Shown in pieces: positions 25,601 to 38,194 of a DNA stretch of 64,000 bases. The DNA lies in NCBI GenBank assembly GCA_964057225.1, contig OZ059896.1:6448001-6512000 (forward strand), written 5' to 3'. Made by a program: the position numbers and the translations under genes. This DNA comes from Auanema rhodensis. Taxonomy: Eukaryota; Nematoda; Chromadorea; Rhabditida; Rhabditidae. The stretch's first letter is position 1, and every line of letters starts with the position of its first letter. The notes under the pieces are model-generated. The model was not told where the DNA came from and did no database searches. It saw only the letters and a list, made by a program, of their open reading frames with translations.

Positions 25601-28600
25601 ATATCGCACGGAATATGACCGATACCAATGTAGAAACTTGGCTCTTGCACTCACTCCTCGTGAGCAAATTTCCGAGGTTTCATTCGCATCTTTTTTTCTT
25701 TTTTATTTCTTTTTTTCTAGACTTGCGCTAGATATATTTGTCCTGTAGCTGCTGCCATATTAAACAAGACTTCAGAATGCGATTGTGACCCTACCGGATC
25801 TGTTTCTGGAATATGTAATGTTAAGGGTGGTCAATGTGAATGTAAACCAAATGTTATTGGTAGAAGGTAAGTATCGTTTCTTTTTCAAAGTGTTTATATA
25901 AATCTATAGATGTGATCAATGCGCAGTTGGAACCTACGGTTTTGGTCCACAAGGCTGTGCTGAATGCGCTTGTGACTCTGTTGGATCTTTGAACAATCGT
26001 TGCGATAAACTTAGTGGACAATGTGTTTGCCGTGAGAAGGGAATATATGGAAGACAATGTAATCAATGCCAGCCAGGATTCTGGAGTTTCCCAGATTGCC
26101 GAGTAATTATAATCTAAATACATATATTTTTTAATACGAATCTTAGGTTTGCCAATGTAATGATCATGCCAATATTTGTGATCAAGTTACTGGAGCTTGT
26201 ATCGAATGTCGTGACCTTACTGCTGGGCACTATTGTGACCGCTGCCAAGATGGATACTACGGAGATCCAAGACTTGGCGTTGGACTACCTTGCAAACCTT
26301 GTCCTTGTCCAGGTGGCCCAACTAGTGGATTCCAGCATGCTGATACTTGTTACTTACGTCCTGCAAACAATACCCAAGATGTTGTTTGTAATTGCAAGTA
26401 TGTTTTGTTATGGAGTCCCAACACTAATAATTTGTTTGTAGTGCTGGTTATTCTGGAGAAAGATGTGGAAAATGCGCTACTAACTATTGGGGAAATCCAA
26501 CTGAAGTAGGAGGAACTTGTGAGCGTTGTGATTGTAATGGAAATATTGATATGGTCATCGAAAAAAGTTGTGATGCCGTTACGGGAGAATGCTTGAAATG
26601 CCTTCATAATACTGAAGGAGCTCAATGTGAACATTGTATCGAAGGATTTTTCGGAGATGCTAAAATTCGTAGCTGTCAGCACTGTGTTTGTAACTCCTTG
26701 GGAACTAATTCTTCGATGGGAGCTTGTGATCGCATTACTGGACAGTGTCCATGTTTCCCTAACGTTGTTGGAGGACAGTGTGATCAGTGCGCAGAAAATC
26801 ATTATAATCTTTCAAGTACGCACGTAAGTTTTTCAGATTTGTTCTTCAGTTTTCACTTATATTTGTCTTTTATAGGGATGTTCCGCATGTGACTGCGATC
26901 CTAATGGTGTTATTCCTAAAGGTGATGGTGAAGCAGATCTTCAATGCAATGCTTTCGATGGGCAATGTAAATGCAAACCTGGAAGAGGAGGACGAACATG
27001 CTCAGAATGTGAAGATTATTATTGGGGTGATCCAACAAAGCCTGACGGTTGCAACAGATGTGAATGCAACCCAACTGGTTCGGCTAGCCAGCAATGCCAT
27101 CGAAACAACGGTACCTGTGCTTGTTTACCTGGGTCTGGTGGAGCTCTTTGTGACGAATGTGCCCGTGGGTACACCGGCAGATGGCCTTACTGCCAACCAT
27201 GTGGAGAGTGTTTCCATCAATGGGATGGCATTATTCAAGGACTCAAAGAGCAGGTCACTAATCTTATCGATAGTGCTAATAACATCGAAGATACCGGCGT
27301 TGCTTCCGCATATGATTCTGAGTTTGAGAAGATGGAAGCTACATTGGAAGAAACTAAGAAGAAATTAGCTGACGCTAATATCAGCAAGGAACATATGGAG
27401 CAATTGGAAGAAGAAGTGGGTAGATTGAAAAAGGAAGTTGCTGCTGCGCACAGCCGTTTGGAGGGAATTGAATCCAGAATTTCAAACGCTACCCAAGCTG
27501 TTGACTTCGCTCAGGAAGATCTGAAGAGAATTCAAGAAGATTCTGAAAAGTTGACACAAGCTGCTGACGATCTAAATGAGAAAGCTAACAAAATCAAAGA
27601 AGCAGATGTACAAGGAGCTTATAATATTACAAAAGAATCTTCGACCAAGTCTCTACTAGCTCAACAAAAAACAGATGTAGCTATCAGTAAGCTAGCTGCA
27701 GCAGAAAGTGAAGCCCGTGCTGCTGAAGAGTTGTTAGATAGCAATAAAGATGATTTCGAGAAACAATACTCTGAAAACGAAGCTGCTTTGGTTGATAGTG
27801 AAAAGGCGGTAAGTATTAAGATGTGTTACTATTAATTGAATTTGCTTTTAGCTCCATATGCTCGAAGCTGCCTTGCCTGCCCTTAATGGTGAGGTTTGTG
27901 GTGCTGCTTCTGCTCCTTGTGACTCGTTATGCGGTGGACCTGGATCATGTGGATTCTGTGGTGGAATGACTTGTCCCAAAAAGGATGGTGCAGTGAATAA
28001 AGCAGAACAAGCTAAGAGTTTTGCTTTGGAAGCAGATCATAAGCTCAACCAAAAACAAAAAGAAGCTGAAGACGTTTTGACTTTAGTGCGTGACGTTCAC
28101 CAATGGACTGAAACAGCTAAAAAAGATGCGAACGGAGCTTTAAAAATTGCTAAGGATGCCGCTGACAAAGCGAACGTCACTAGAACTGAGTTAGACGAAA
28201 TCATTGATCAAATGCAAAGCTTCTTGAAATCACCAAGAAGTAGTCCTGAAGAAATCCGAACTCTTTCCGAAGAAGTCCTTGCCATGAAAATTAGCTCTAC
28301 TCCAGAACAAATCGCAGAATTATCTGAAAAAATTCGGGAAGCTTTAGCCAAGATTAATAACATCAAGGATATTCTGGATGAAACTAAAGAGAAAAAGGCT
28401 ATTGCTTCCGATCTTGAATCTCGAGCTCTTGCCGCTAGTGAAAAAGCAGCTGCAATTAAAAATACAACTGACACTGTTAAAGAAGCTCTAGGAATTGCAT
28501 CAGACGCCCAAACTGCTGCATCTGAAGCTATTCTTGCTGCCAATGAAGCTATGAAGGAAGCTAGGGAAGATTTGGAATCTGCCAGAAACGAAACAGTTGC

Positions 28601-29132
28601 CACTGAATTGGCTGCCAAGGCGGCAAATGAATCTCTCTCTGGTTTGGAAGGTGAAATGAAAAAAGTCAAGGTTCAATATCTTCAAATCGCCGATGATGCC
28701 AAGAGTGCTTTTGAATTAGTGGACAAAGCTTTACAAGCTTCTTCAACCGCCGAACAGGGAAATAAGCAGATGACGGTATGAAAATTCGGAAATTTAGTGG
28801 ATTATCATATACTATTTTAGACTGATATCGAAAAAGCTCGCGAATTACTTGAAGAGCGATCTGAAGGAAATGATGGACCCCAGAAAAGAGCTGACGATTT
28901 GAGACAAAGAGCTTCAAAATTGCTTTACAATGCTTTACGTCATAATGAAGATATTAATGGTACCTCTTCAATGAAAAAAAAATGAATTAATCTCTTTTCA
29001 GCTTTAACAAAGGACGCTTCAGATGTTAAACTTGACGATTATCAAAGAGCATTAGATGAATTGACTACTCGGTTGGAGTTGGTTACGAAAGATATTCACA
29101 CTAGAACAGAATTCTACGCACATTGCGACTAA
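22693..29132 (+). CDS. Laminin subunit beta (complete)
   Basis: Twenty-two exons with 21 introns, most 42-53 nt, encode 1778 aa (human LAMB1 1786). Domains in order: signal peptide ([17 protein letters not shown]); LN domain beginning [12 protein letters not shown] and including WWQSENG, RYFAYDC and LLKITNLRF; a first run of EGF-like LE repeats (CFCYGHA-type CSCYGHAS, then CDDCQHNT); the beta-type LF domain (about [19 protein letters not shown] to DSLVLAPP); a second LE run ending PCGECFHQW; and coiled-coil segments. The beta-specific knob ([20 protein letters not shown]) lies within the coiled coil and separates this from gamma chains. A Cys two residues before the end (HCD) can bond to another chain. 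The product is secreted, trimerises with alpha and gamma chains and builds basement membranes. Exons 19 (26876-27808) and 20 (27852-28775) are the large coiled-coil exons. AATAAA lies at 29144-29149. It resembles C. elegans lam-1. Confidence 0.97.
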
Positions 29133-29737
29133 ATCATAGATAAAATAAACCAATATGTAACATATTGATTTATTATAACTATACATCTCCTTACTGGTTT
29201 TTTTCGGAACTTTCTAACAACCTGACGAGCACTATTACGTTATTCTAAAGTTAATCAAGTTAATAGAAAAGGAAATGCTTTTGTTATAGCCCCAATTTAC
29301 TTCTTTTCCTCATCTATTGCCATCTAACATTATTTCTTTTCACACGTGTACGTGCCTTATTGTGAAACAAAATGACGCGCCACGTCTTTCACGTAAAACA
29401 TTATTATTATTAATATTTTTGAAAAAACGGTCTCTAAACTGCGTTTTACATGATATCTCCTTACGAAGAAGATATTGGAATCATATTTTCACAGTATTTT
29501 AAGAGTAACTTCACCCTTCATTGTTATAATTTTTATATTTCTTCTTCATAACTTAAACCGCGGATACTAATTATTATATTATAAGTAGGACAAATAATAT
29601 TTATCCTGTTTTCCCGGTTGCGTTTTACTACTTAATAAAGTTTCTATATATCTGTTGATAAAGTTTAAATGGGTTGAGTTTCAATTTATACTTTTGAAAA
29701 AACATGGGAGCTATTGTAATCCAAATGATATTCCTAG
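29133..29737. other. Intergenic, laminin 3' side
   Basis: AT-rich gap of 605 bp. It contains the laminin polyadenylation signal (29144-29149). No gene is seen; the 61-codon frame at 29317 has no supporting feature. Confidence 0.5.
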
Positions 29738-31203
29738 ATGTTCAAACTTACTAGATGTATAAGTAATAAAAAGTTTTCAAATATTTTAAATACGGAAGCA
29801 GGTGAGATCTTTGTAAAAGAGGTTACAAGTAGAATGAATAAGGTAAACATATTCTACTAAGTTTTAAATCCTACTGATTAGGCCAAACTTGGAGAGATAT
29901 CAACGACCAGTAATACTGTTCGATATTGGGAGAAAGTTGCGAATTACTCAGAAATTGTTGAATTAAAAAAAAAAGAATTACAGCAAATAAGAAGTTTGAT
30001 TGAGGGTGAGAGTTCGCCTACATATTCCATTAAATATTCACTATGAATGATTTAGAAAATACAGATCCAGAATTAAAAATTCTTGCTGAAGAGGAGGAAA
30101 TTTCAGTTAATGATTCTTTAAACCATGACATGCTTAATCTAGCACACGCTATCGTTCCATTAACCGAAATGGATGTGCTTCGAAAATGTCAAATAGAATT
30201 CACGAGGTAAACGTGTATATTATTCAAGGAGACCATTCATTTAGTGGAGCTGGTGGACAAGAAGCTATGTTGTTCACAGGGGAACTTTTAGAGATGTATA
30301 GAAAATACGCTGAATGGAAAGGATGGAAGGTTACATACACCTTCGTATTCTTCATTTATACCGATATATTGTAGTGGGAACCGATTCAATTGGAAGACGT
30401 TGCACTAGGAGGTGTACGCTCCGCTCTCATCGGTGTTTCTGGAGAAAATGCGTATTCCAGTTTAAGGTATGTATATAGTTTTCCATGCTAAACCGTATTC
30501 AAACTTAGATTTGAAGCGGGAGTTCACAGGGTTCAACGTATTCCATTAACGGATAAATCAAGAATGCATACCAGTACTGCAAGTATAGCTATTTTACCAG
30601 AGCCTGAAGAGGTTTTATTGAGTTCCTTCACATGTTTAACAACAGTTCTAGGTATCAGTCGTTGTTCCGTCCGATTCTGTCAAAATCGAGACGATGAGAG
30701 CTTCTGGCCCTGGTGGCCAAAATGTGAATAAACGTTCAACAGCAGTTAGGATGACGCATAAAGAGACAGGAATAGCTGTACACTGTATGGACGAACGATT
30801 CCAGCATCTCAATATTCAAGTTAGAACTTGGGAGTTTATATGACTTATAATAAGCTATTCAGATCGCATATAAAAGATTGGCTGCTATTTTGTTGCAGCG
30901 TCAAGTTGATGAGCAAAGTGATAAATTTTCTTCAGATAGAAAATTACAGGTCATATTACAAATTATAGTTTTTTAATCATTGTTTTTCTTTTTCAGGTAG
31001 GATCTAAGGCCAGAGCTGAAAAAATTAGGACATACAATTTTCAACATGATCGAATAACTGATCATCGGGTACAAATGCACATTGGCAACATTGAAGAATT
31101 TATGAAAGGTACAGAATCGTTGGAATCAATGATTACTAGACTAAATGAAGAACATATGCTAGAGAGATTACGATACATCATCAATAATTGTACCCTTGAA
31201 TAG
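29738..31203 (+). CDS. MTRF1L: Mitochondrial peptide chain release factor mtRF1a
   Basis: Nine exons (29738-29842, 29882-30005, 30056-30206, 30245-30329, 30375-30466, 30509-30611, 30652-30819, 30863-30949, 30997-31203) encode 373 aa, close to human MTRF1L (380). The N-terminus [17 protein letters not shown] looks like a mitochondrial presequence, and an in-frame TAG sits directly before the ATG. The class I release-factor core is intact: [36 protein letters not shown] with PLT as the codon-recognition tripeptide, and the catalytic GGQ in [15 protein letters not shown]. It ends tRNA-release translation at UAA/UAG codons in mitochondria by hydrolysing the peptidyl-tRNA ester. Introns are 38-50 nt; the one before exon 4 is 38 nt. 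The stop lies 64 bp from the stop of CAML on the other strand. Confidence 0.95.
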
Positions 31204-31233
31204 TTAAATTTTAGTAAAAAATACAAAATTTAT

Positions 31234-31250
31234 AATAAAATTATTTTATT
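31234..31250. terminator. Overlapping polyadenylation signals of convergent genes
   Basis: AATAAA on the plus strand (31234-31239, for mtRF1a) and TTTATT, i.e. AATAAA on the minus strand (31250-31245, for CAML), sit within 17 bp. The two 3' ends must nearly or fully overlap. Confidence 0.6.
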
Positions 31251-31267
31251 TTACCCGTTTTTGAAAT

Positions 31268-32063
31268 TTATACAATATTATCGATAGTAGAGATTATCAA
31301 CAGAGGCAAGTGTATAGATAAAAAACCCGCTATCATGGAAACGGTGTCTTGCATGAAACGAGGAATCGTGCTCAGAAGCAAAGCTGAAAAATTAAAGCGA
31401 TGATGTGCTAAAGAAAATCAAACTTACGAATATGTTCTGCATATTGTCTTCTATTAGGTGGTACAATGGACATTAGCATCTGCATGCTTTCATCGTTTAT
31501 TTTACTTGGATCGCCCTGATAACAAATAAATAAGCATATTAAAAGTAAAAAAACCTTATAAGTGAAAAATGCTAAAGTGAAATGAAATACAGCCCAGGGA
31601 AGAATGACATTGGCATCATAAATAAACAATGTCAGAAGCTTTAACAACATTCCTAAACTTGTGAGGTATATTGAGGATAAGAACAGTAGCGTTACCAAAA
31701 CATAAAGCAGTGCAAATATTTCTTCTCCATAACACATGAAAAGGAGACGTTTTACGAGGTGGGAACGAAGCAACATTAATATTATTACTGGTGGCATCTA
31801 AAATTGCTCTAATGATGTATAAGAACTAAAAGCAGTACCTGCAGGAGGAGATGGAACAAAAGAAAAAGCTTCTCCTCCTTCCATAGCTGGAGCTAAACGT
31901 TTTTCATCTTGAAGAAACTATTTTTAAATTTTTTATCGAGTTTAAGCTAACCTCCATCAACACCAGATAATATCATATTCATTCTCTCAGCTGAATTCTT
32001 TAATATTTTTTGCCTTCTTCTCTCACGAAGCTCGGCAGCTGTAGGTCCACTAATATTATCCAT
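31268..32063 (-). CDS. CAMLG: CAML (calcium signal-modulating cyclophilin ligand, GET2-type)
   Basis: Six exons on the minus strand (32063-31952, 31907-31839, 31797-31696, 31652-31555, 31515-31428, 31383-31268) give 194 aa. The N-terminus MDNISGPTAAELRERRRQKI, then LKNSAERMNMILSG, is the conserved basic helix that recruits the TRC40/GET3 ATPase. Two or three membrane segments follow in the C-terminal half (MLLKLLTLFIYDANVILPW, then VFHFTLAFFTYK and FLSIHLPLLIIST). The protein is much shorter than human CAML (296 aa) because the linker is reduced. Known role: with WRB/GET1 it forms the ER receptor for tail-anchored proteins, a class that includes SNAREs such as BET1. A 43-nt intron splits the exon that otherwise looks like one long hydrophobic frame. 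Divergent from CHCHD1. Confidence 0.85.
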
Positions 32064-32325
32064 TATTCTTTAAAAAAATAATGACTTCAAAATAATTATT
32101 TGTGCTATATAAGTTCAAGAAAGAAGCTCAATTTGATTTTTAATATGCAAAAAATATTATATGTAGTTGTATAATTGCTAACACATCACACTTCTGCTCT
32201 AATGCTAAACTCGCCCTCGTCGAGTATTGGTCCTGCAACGCCTATTTCATGCCACCGTAATAGAGTTGCAGGCGGTGTAGACCCCTGATTTTTATCCCAG
32301 AGTCGTAGTTTTTGGGACTTTTTAA
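32064..32325. promoter_or_regulatory. Putative bidirectional promoter of CAML and CHCHD1
   Basis: Only 262 bp separate the two divergent start codons. The middle is GC-richer and holds an 8-bp inverted repeat, CCTGCAAC (32232-32239) and GTTGCAGG (32265-32272). No named factor site can be assigned. Confidence 0.5.
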
Positions 32326-32893
32326 ATGTTTTTAACTTCACCCGTATTTAAAGAATCTGCTCTTACTAAAGGTAGATTTGTCTATCCTAAAGTAACTGTT
32401 TTTTCTGAGATACTCCCTTTGGCCTCAAAAAATCAAGTTGCCGTGAAAAAGGCTCGCGCTGCAGGTAAAAAAATGTTATTTTTATTTCTGCTATTTGTTT
32501 GTTGTTTTTAGCATCATCTTGTACTCAAGAATTGCAAGCGCTTTTTGGATGTCTTAAAAAATGGGAGTTTGATGATAAACCATGTTCAAAGCAACACGTT
32601 GAGTATATGGACTGTGTGCACGAGTCTGAGAAGGCTGCTAGGGAATTTAAGGAAGCTGCGAAAAAGGTTTTTTTTTTCGGATTTTTCTAGATTTTTATAT
32701 TTATCGTTTGTAGGGTGCTCTTGGTGAGGGTCAGAGTGGATCAATTACATCTGCGCAGTTTAACAAACTTATGAAGCTCTTTCCTCAGCCTGATCTCGGT
32801 CAGAGCCCATATCGGCAGATGAATCGTTTACCTACCCAGTCATACGCGGATGATATTTTTCATCGCAAACACTGGAAAGGAAAACGTAGTTAA
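32326..32893 (+). CDS. CHCHD1: CHCHD1 / mitochondrial small ribosomal subunit protein mS37
   Basis: Three exons (32326-32464, 32512-32666, 32714-32893) encode 157 aa. The centre is a twin CX9C (CHCH) fold, C-TQELQALFG-C and C-SKQHVEYMD-C, the signature for import by the MIA40 disulfide relay. The Lys-rich helix KAAREFKEAAKK and tail match CHCHD1, a structural protein of the mitochondrial small ribosomal subunit. It is longer than human CHCHD1 (118 aa), mainly at the two ends. Intron 2 has a poor donor (GT followed by ten T), but the frame is kept. It faces CAML across a short shared upstream region and is followed 176 nt later by eL39. Confidence 0.87.
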
Positions 32894-33069
32894 ATTTAGA
32901 ACACGATATTTTATCAAAATAGTTGATTTATTTGTCCAACGGGTATTATGTATAAACTTAGGTTTTCATTTTGTCTCATTTCTCATGCGTTGATTCGCCT
33001 CTTATCTTGTTCGTTTTCTTACTGTGTTTGTCATAGGAATCATTGATATTCATTAACTTACAGGGTATA

Positions 33070-33273
33070 ATGGCCGCCTTGAAAAAGTTTTTCATCAAGC
33101 GCAAGCTCGCCAAGAAGCAAAAGCAAAACCGTCCAATGCCACAATGGGTGCGCATGAAGACTGGTAACACCGTAAGTACAAGAATATGAATACCAAGTAC
33201 TAAATTTATTTGATTTAAGATCAAGTACAACTCCAAGAGACGCCACTGGAGACGCACCAAGCTGAAGCTCTAG
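33070..33273 (+). CDS. RPL39: Large ribosomal subunit protein eL39
   Basis: Two exons (33070-33171, 33220-33273) with a 48-nt intron encode 51 aa, the full normal length. The sequence begins [17 protein letters not shown] and ends [11 protein letters not shown], almost invariant in eukaryotes. It is a small basic protein lining the exit tunnel of the 60S subunit. A TTACAG acceptor ends seven bases before the ATG, so there is a 5' UTR intron or a trans-splice site there. It starts 176 nt after the CHCHD1 stop, on the same strand. Confidence 0.98.
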
Positions 33274-36200
33274 ATGTTGTGGCATCATCTGTTATTGTTA
33301 TATTGCTTCAATCCTTATTCTTGAATGAAGACATTGTTGCATCGTTTCGTGTGTTCTTCTTATGCCTAATTGAGTTGCAAGAAATGTGTCGGGATATCGA
33401 TTCGTAATGGGAGGGAGTCCGGACAGAGTAGCTAACTAGAACTCTGTTCGTATGAGTGATGCGACATTTAGCTGTTGCTCTTTTATTTGTTAACTGGTCT
33501 AAAATATATTCGTTGGTGTGCTACACCTGTGGTTCAGAGTCTGGCAACAGCTCTTGCGTCGTTAATCCACAGAGCCACAAATGGCAATTGTGTGAGGGGC
33601 AATGTCAAGTCCGTTAATGATTGTTGCTATTAAAAATAGATTTGAATAGGTTTGGCGTTTATACTCGGAGGTGGACTCTTCTGTATACATGTTTGAACGG
33701 TCTTGCAATACGCTTTGTAGGGAAGGTTGTACATTCCTTTCAGACATGGAACATAGATTTGTCGGGTTTGTATATTGTATTTTGTTTGCGTATTAATAAT
33801 TCACGGATATCTTAAAATTGTTCAGGTGCTCTTCATGTTGCGAGACAGATTTCTGCAATACTGGAAACTCTTCTGATAGATTGCCATCAAAGTCACCATT
33901 TATTATTGTGTTTTTTTACTTGTGCAAAGTGTATTTTTAATTTTTGGTCCAAGATCGATTGACATTTGTGTTTATTTGATGCTTGGTCTTTCAGTATAGT
34001 CTTCGTTTTTGTAGTCTAAGTAAAGTTAATCTGTTGCTCATTTGATGTACTTGATCCCAGATAAAGTAAGGGTATTAAAAAAGGACCTGTTCTTTAGTTC
34101 TGCTAATCTGTTTCCATATGAGTCCCCATTGCTCTAAGTAAGTGTGCTATTTGACATAGGCACAACTGTTTTTTATCAACAGAAATGTGAAGAATTCTGA
34201 GAATGAACAGCAACATTTGATATGGACTGTTTGTTCATTTTCAAATTTCATTTTCTGTTTAATTATATTGTTATATAATGTTCACGAATGTTCTTATAAA
34301 ACTAGCTTCATGTGTTTAAATTATTATTTTCGATATTAGAAATATTTTTATTTGTAAGAAAGCATTGTAGTATTCATTTATCGAAGGCGAAAGTCAATCA
34401 ATTGTGAATTAAATTTTTTCTAAAAACCCATCTGTGTATCACAAGACTACTCAAGATAGGTGTAACTTGTATAAACTGCACAACGAAGTAACCTCATTAT
34501 TGTTTCTATGAAGATATAGAACTATATTTGAATTCTGAGTTGAATTTGTACGTTTCTTTTTCTCGATTTTATAAAAAGCCGATTGGAAAGACATCTCCCA
34601 TTTTCGGTTTTGTGTCTTTGGCTCATGATTCCGAAATCGGATAGCATGAATTGAATTTAGCAAGAAGAAGTCATCGTTCTTTCAACGTACCCGCCACAAC
34701 ATCCTGAAAGACTTTACCTTTCTCTTAGTGTAGTACTCTACTATTTTTTTTTATAAAAAAAAATATATATATATACGTATCATAAGTATTCTAACACTTG
34801 TTTTCTGCCTAACTAGCTGAAATAAGAACAATAAACTATGATTTTAAAGAAAATAATTTCAATCAATAACTTGTTATTAAATGATTGTTCGCGATAGTAT
34901 AGTAATTAAAATTCAATATAGTAGTTATCTGGTATACCAATAACTTTTGTCTTATTGACTTCTTTTTTTTTCTGAGATCAAAAGGTATTACTCTCTCATT
35001 CTTCTTATGTTTTAAACCATGCACGTATTAACTGTTTTCTTAGCCTTATTAGTTGTTATTGAATATTTATTTTATGTCCATTTAAAAGAAAGTGAATTTA
35101 TTTTCTCTTATCCTATTTTAAAAAATGTTTCAAGAGTTATTGACGTGAACTGTTGAATGCCATAATGTCAAAATTACAGACAAAAGCAACTTTGAACATG
35201 TTTCAATAAACCAATAAAATTCAATTCACACAGTGTTATAAGTATATGTTCATATGTTATAAGTCGAAATATTAAGTTAAATATGATTTCTTATTAAGAA
35301 AAGACTTGATGCATACTCATACTCCGCATTTCCTGCTCATCTGAAGTTTTTTGAGCGTACACATAACTTTTTACAATCAAAAGAAATAATCTTGAAATTT
35401 ATTTTGATATTTGAGTTTAATAGAATATAGATATAATCTATATTCAGGTACATACATACATATATTCAAATTTCAATCTATCTTAAGTAGACAAAAAGTT
35501 TGTTTTAGACTATATAAATATGATATAGGGAACTGAATTCAACATGAAAACGTTTTTATTGGTTTAGACTAATCATTGGCTTAACTTTTTTGAACACAGA
35601 GATTAAACCTAACTATATTTACAAAGCTAACACTTTCCCGATCATTATAAATAATTTTAATGAGAACTTTTTTTTATCTTGAAAGAAAAAAAATAATAAT
35701 ATAGAAATATCTAGTTTTTTTTTGATTTTCATATAGTTAAACTTCATTCTGGAAACAACTAAAGAATATTCTTTGACTTCGTATTGATTTGAAATTATTT
35801 CTTACTAATATGGTTTATTAATAATTTTGTTTTTCATGTCTACTTTTTCAGAATCTTTGATTACAATATAAAAACTTAAATCGCATATACAAAATATTTG
35901 AGCAGTTTGAGATCATTGGAGAGAAAGAGAGAGGGGACAAACCGTTTGATAACAACTTAATTGCCAGTTTGTTCTGAGCTTTTTTGCAGTTGTCAACAAA
36001 AGTTCAAGGCTCAAAAAAAATTCCTTGTTTATGCCCTTTGTCATTGGCTTCCTTTTCAATGTTATTCTGAACGAACTTCACCAAGACGTTAAAAGTATTA
36101 AACGATCAAATCAGAGCACTATTCTGAAGTGTTCTTTGAAATTCGTTTTTCCCTTTCTAAATATTAGATGATCTTTTTGTCTCAGTTTCTGAATATCTTG

Positions 36201-38194
36201 ATTTCATATATTTCCTGAAGATCGTAATAACAATTTTTCAGTTTATAGCGGACGGCTTGTTTCGTTCGCTCTCAAAAATTCTTGCCATGATCATGACAAT
36301 TTTGAAAAATATCATAAACAATATTGCAACAGTTCTCTCATACGACTCCACCAATAGTTGAAATATTCTCATACTTTTAATTATAATTTCGATGACTATA
36401 CGGATTTTCCAATATATATATATATATATATTTACTTTCAAAACAAAGAGTTTTGTATAAACCTTACTAAAATTAAAACAGAATTAGTATGATTGGAAGA
36501 AGTAAGTCGATTTTAACAAGAAAGTCGTTAGTTTTTACCCAATTTACCGAGTATATCCATAATAGAAATGTTGAAAAGAGAGAGATTTAGCAATTAGATA
36601 AAAAAATAGATAGAAACAGAAAGTAATAGTGTAAGAACTTAGGTAGATAGAATAATAGATACAATAGATGATTGATATAGAGAAAGAAAGAGAGAGTTTG
36701 AGTTTGAAAACTATATATATATATATAGTATAAGAGGTGAAAAATGAAGAAAAAGAAGCAACTAACACAATGGCTTAGTGGGAGATGTTGTAGAGATGGG
36801 AAATTGAAATCTCGTGGGACTATACATCCCTCCATTCTGTGAAGAAGCCTAAAAATTATCGAAAAAGTCCACCGGTCAAAATTTCATTTGTTAACTACAC
36901 CAGAGATTTTATGAAATCTATTTATTCCTATAGATGTTTTTATTTTATTTATTCGATTTATATATGAATATATATTTGAATATCTTATATAAATGTAAAT
37001 TTTAAAATAAAAGTTTGTAGTTGTGGTTAATCAATTACTTTTTATTTGAAAGGTAAATAGGACTTTTATATTATTATATTATGCTAACAAAAGGCGCAGT
37101 TTCACAGGTGATTTGTCATATAATATTGAAATTTCTTTTAAATTCCTCTATGACAATATAAAATTTATTTTTATAGTGAAGTTATTCTTGAAAATGTTCG
37201 ACTTTCTTAAGTCTTAGATTCATTTGATTCAATTTTCATTGATTATTCGTATAAATCTAAACCAAAAACTTTTTCGCAAGAAGTTAAAATATTTTTTGTT
37301 TTTGTTTTTTTGAGAGGAAAAAAAATAATATAAGATCTTCTTTTTAACAGTCTCACATTTCATCTAATTCTCACCAAGCTCATCCCGATTTTTGAATTCC
37401 GAACTGATCTTACTATGCGCCAGCTTCATTTTTCAACTTGTCACAGCTTATTGTGTGCATAGTTCTGACCTATTTTTCAAAGTTCTTTTAAAGAATCGCC
37501 TTTTATTATTTTCCTTACACAAATGTCGTTCTTGTTCTCTTTTTTTGATACTTTCTTTGCTACTTAACTGCACTTCGACTTGCCATCTTCGACCGTTGTC
37601 AGCTTTCTTTTCTCCTCTGCTCTGTTCCAATTGTCGGTGTTTCCTTCAATGTATTTACATACACGAAGACAATGTTAACGAGAAACAAGAAAAGTGTGAG
37701 GTTTTTGGTAGTAAATTGCTTTTGCGCAAGAGTACATTGAATATATTATGTATGCTGATAGGATTCACATATAAAACATACATATTTAGTTGAATAGAAG
37801 GATATGATTATACATAAGAACTAAGCAGAAGATATTTAGTTTTATAAAAATAATGTTTATATTTATATTTTTTTAATTTGAAATATAATGTGTCAACAAA
37901 TAAACTGAATATAATTATATTTGAATATTATTAATAATTAGCATAATACATATCATTTATGTTTTCTCCTTTTAGTATTTGGAAGAAGCTTTTTTCAAAA
38001 TCTTAATTGGCATATTCAAGTATGTTACGTCAATTAGCATAAAATATGTCATATCATATTGATTAACTAAATCATTGTATTTCGTATATCCTTATAATAT
38101 ATCATCATTTATTTGTTAGTCAACAGTGTAAGAAAGTTGATTGTCTAACAACTTGTTATCAAAATAACAAGAGTCCCATTAAATTTGTTCGAAA
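33274..38194. other. 4.9-kb intergenic region, no supported gene
   Basis: AT-rich, repeat-poor DNA. The largest frame, 37392-37793 (133 codons, Leu/Ser/Cys-rich with a hydrophobic start), has no recognised domain and lies in pyrimidine-rich sequence, so it is probably chance. TA tracts occur near 34768, 36414-36430 and 36713-36727. Confidence 0.5.

Noticed and set aside
22693-29132. Laminin gamma identity
   Set aside because: The chain has the beta knob (Cys-rich loop in the coiled coil), the beta-type LF domain and a beta-like LN domain.
31408-31797. Single 129-codon hydrophobic gene on the minus strand
   Set aside because: It reads through two short introns; the spliced CAML model matches the family and keeps the frame to the proper end.
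37392-37793. 133-codon frame with hydrophobic start
   Set aside because: No recognised domain, pyrimidine-rich composition and no splice or promoter context; probably chance.
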